From NCBI GenBank assembly GCA_009835515.1, contig VXXH01000234.1, positions 1 through 8,225 of the forward strand: a stretch of 8,225 bases of DNA, given 5' to 3'. The notes beneath the pieces were generated by a model, which had not been told where the DNA came from, searched no databases, and saw only the letters and a list, made by a program, of their open reading frames with translations. The stretch comes from Candidatus Poribacteria bacterium. GTDB lineage: Bacteria; Poribacteria; WGA-4E; WGA-3G. Each line of letters begins with the position of its first letter. Position 1 is the first letter of the stretch. This document shows, in pieces, positions 7,108 through 8,225 of the stretch. Both the position numbers and the translations under genes were made by a program.

Positions 7108-7123
7108 ATGCACACTATTCTGA
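7058..7123 (+). pseudogene. Remnant of a beta-helix repeat gene
   Basis: Read in the frame containing bases 7070-7072, this segment gives ALEIQITSPIVAECT and then LF and a stop (TGA 7121-7123). The lipoprotein encoded at 4058 has ALDVKTTSPTVAECT over codons 4502-4546: 10 of 15 residues are identical, about 33 of 45 bases match, and 14 consecutive bases (GTAGCAGAATGCAC) are the same. Many differences fall at third codon positions, which suggests former coding history. The frame has a stop upstream (TAG 6992-6994) and loses the match just after CTL through a small deletion or frameshift. The remnant overlaps the start of the glycosyltransferase gene in a different frame. Confidence 0.55.
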
Positions 7124-8225
7124 ACGTCTCCCAAAACCACTATATTCGCGGCGGCTCTGACCGCTACTTTTTTCTGCTTGCTGAGTTGTTGCAAGAACAC
7201 GGACACCGAGTCGTCCCGTTCACGGCGGCGAGTCCTGAGAACGAACCCTCCGAATGGACACCCTATTTCCCACACGGGGCAAATTTTGAGCAACCAGGGA
7301 TAGGGGACTTGCTGCGCTTTTTATATTCCCGCGGTGCCGTTAAATCAATTCGACGGTTGCTAAATGACACGGGCGTTGACCTCGCGCATTTTCATATCTA
7401 TTACGGTAAACTCACTGCCTCAATTCTCGGGGTGCTCAAAGAAGCCGAAATCCCACTCATTCAGACGTTACACGATTTTAAGTTGACCTGTCCAGTTCAT
7501 AGTCATATCTCAAACGAAGAAATTTGTGAAGCCTGTGAAGGTAAACACTTTTGGCGCGCGCTCCCGAAACGATGCAATAGAGGTTCGTTCACACGCACCG
7601 CTTTAAACGTTACTGAATCTTATGCCTCTCGGATACTCGGTTCACACGATAAGTTTGACCATTTCATTTCGGTATGTCACTTCAACCGAAAAAAGATGAT
7701 ACAGTATGGGATCCCTGAAAATAAAATATCAACAGTTCACAACTTTGTTGATGTCTCTGACATCACGCCGAACTCCAAAATGGGGGACTATCTCCTCTAT
7801 TTTGGGCGGTTGTATCGGGCCAAAGGTATTTTTACGTTGATAGAAGCGGCGCTGCCACTCAAGCACGTACCCCTCTATATTGTCGGCGATGGTGAGGCGG
7901 TGCCTGAAATCCAGCGTATGCTTGAACAGAATGGGTGTGAGCATATTCACCTTCTCGGTTTTAAGCAGGGCGATGAACTTCGGGAACTCATTCAGAATAG
8001 CATCTGTATGATCTTGCCATCCGAGTTGTATGAGAACTGTCCGATGTCCATTTTAGAAGCTTATGCCTACGGCAGACCAGCGATCGGTGCCGATATCGGT
8101 GGAATCCCCGAACTCATCAAAGACGGCGTTGATGGATTGCTCTTTCCAGCGGGCGAACGAGACGCGCTGCGGGAACGTCTGTTATGGATGTTTGAACATA
8201 AAGCCGAAGCTGTACGGATGGGGCG
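7108..8225 (+). CDS. GT4-family glycosyltransferase (3' end outside window)
   Basis: The frame is open from ATG 7108 to the right edge with no stop: 372 complete codons. It is a retaining GT-B-fold glycosyltransferase that adds a sugar from a nucleotide donor to a growing glycan or lipid-linked acceptor. N-terminal domain: MHTILNVSQNHYIRGGSDRY, where RGGSDRY is the loop typical of the family; HDFKLTCP at 122-129; and four cysteines, C128, C140, C143 and C156, in the C-x11-C-x2-C-x12-C spacing seen in one GT4 subfamily, perhaps structural or metal-binding. C-terminal donor domain: YFGRLYRAKG, then IVGDGE, then the EX7E motif with E309 and E317 (ENCPMSILE), then GIPELI. An in-frame stop at 7054-7056 limits upstream extension; GTG 7066 is possible but would add 14 residues unlike the family. 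No ribosome binding site is visible before 7108. Only the final few dozen residues are probably missing. Confidence 0.92.
   Translation, partial: MHTILNVSQNHYIRGGSDRYFFLLAELLQEHGHRVVPFTAASPENEPSEWTPYFPHGANFEQPGIGDLLRFLYSRGAVKSIRRLLNDTGVDLAHFHIYYGKLTASILGVLKEAEIPLIQTLHDFKLTCPVHSHISNEEICEACEGKHFWRALPKRCNRGSFTRTALNVTESYASRILGSHDKFDHFISVCHFNRKKMIQYGIPENKISTVHNFVDVSDITPNSKMGDYLLYFGRLYRAKGIFTLIEAALPLKHVPLYIVGDGEAVPEIQRMLEQNGCEHIHLLGFKQGDELRELIQNSICMILPSELYENCPMSILEAYAYGRPAIGADIGGIPELIKDGVDGLLFPAGERDALRERLLWMFEHKAEAVRMG

Noticed and set aside
7003..7293. 96-codon frame on the - strand over the glycosyltransferase start
   Set aside because: Antisense to the glycosyltransferase. Its resemblance to the antisense frame at 4444-4728 only reflects the beta-helix remnant at the DNA level.

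Overview
The window carries six protein-coding genes, all on the + strand, from a bacterium with roughly balanced base composition. Three traits together suggest an uncultivated, Poribacteria-like lineage: a Hen1/Pnkp RNA-repair pair, a right-handed beta-helix lipoprotein with a PPGT turn and an NNWWG motif, and a GT4/deacetylase/epimerase surface-sugar group. This placement is inferred from protein style only; no rRNA or other phylogenetic marker is present.

Left part (1-3979): an RNA-repair operon. The first gene is hen1 (RNA 3'-terminal ribose 2'-O-methyltransferase). It is cut by the left edge, so the ATG at 25 is an internal methionine and not the start. It is followed 25 nt later by pnkp, a three-domain end-healing and sealing enzyme (5' kinase, 2',3' phosphatase, adenylyltransferase/ligase) best started at ATG 1424. 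Together these proteins repair ribotoxin-cleaved RNA and leave a 2'-O-methyl mark at the repaired junction.

Middle part (4058-5926): a beta-helix lipoprotein with a lipobox cysteine at residue 22, then a NodB-type polysaccharide deacetylase. Just after the lipoprotein signal peptide, the coding sequence contains a perfect 18-bp palindrome.

Right part (5927-8225): a 264-bp intergenic region with a near-consensus extended sigma-70 promoter, then a compact NAD-dependent epimerase/dehydratase with a very strong ribosome binding site. Next is a 164-bp gap whose right end is a decayed copy of part of a beta-helix gene. The start codon of a GT4 glycosyltransferase lies inside that remnant; the gene runs off the right edge without a stop. 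Deacetylase, epimerase and glycosyltransferase probably belong to a cell-surface polysaccharide locus, functionally separate from the RNA-repair operon.

I see no clearly new biological system. The most unusual items are the beta-helix remnant supplying the start of the glycosyltransferase, the in-gene palindrome, and a short sequence shared by two upstream regions. No tRNA, rRNA, CRISPR array, insertion sequence or convincing intrinsic terminator was seen.
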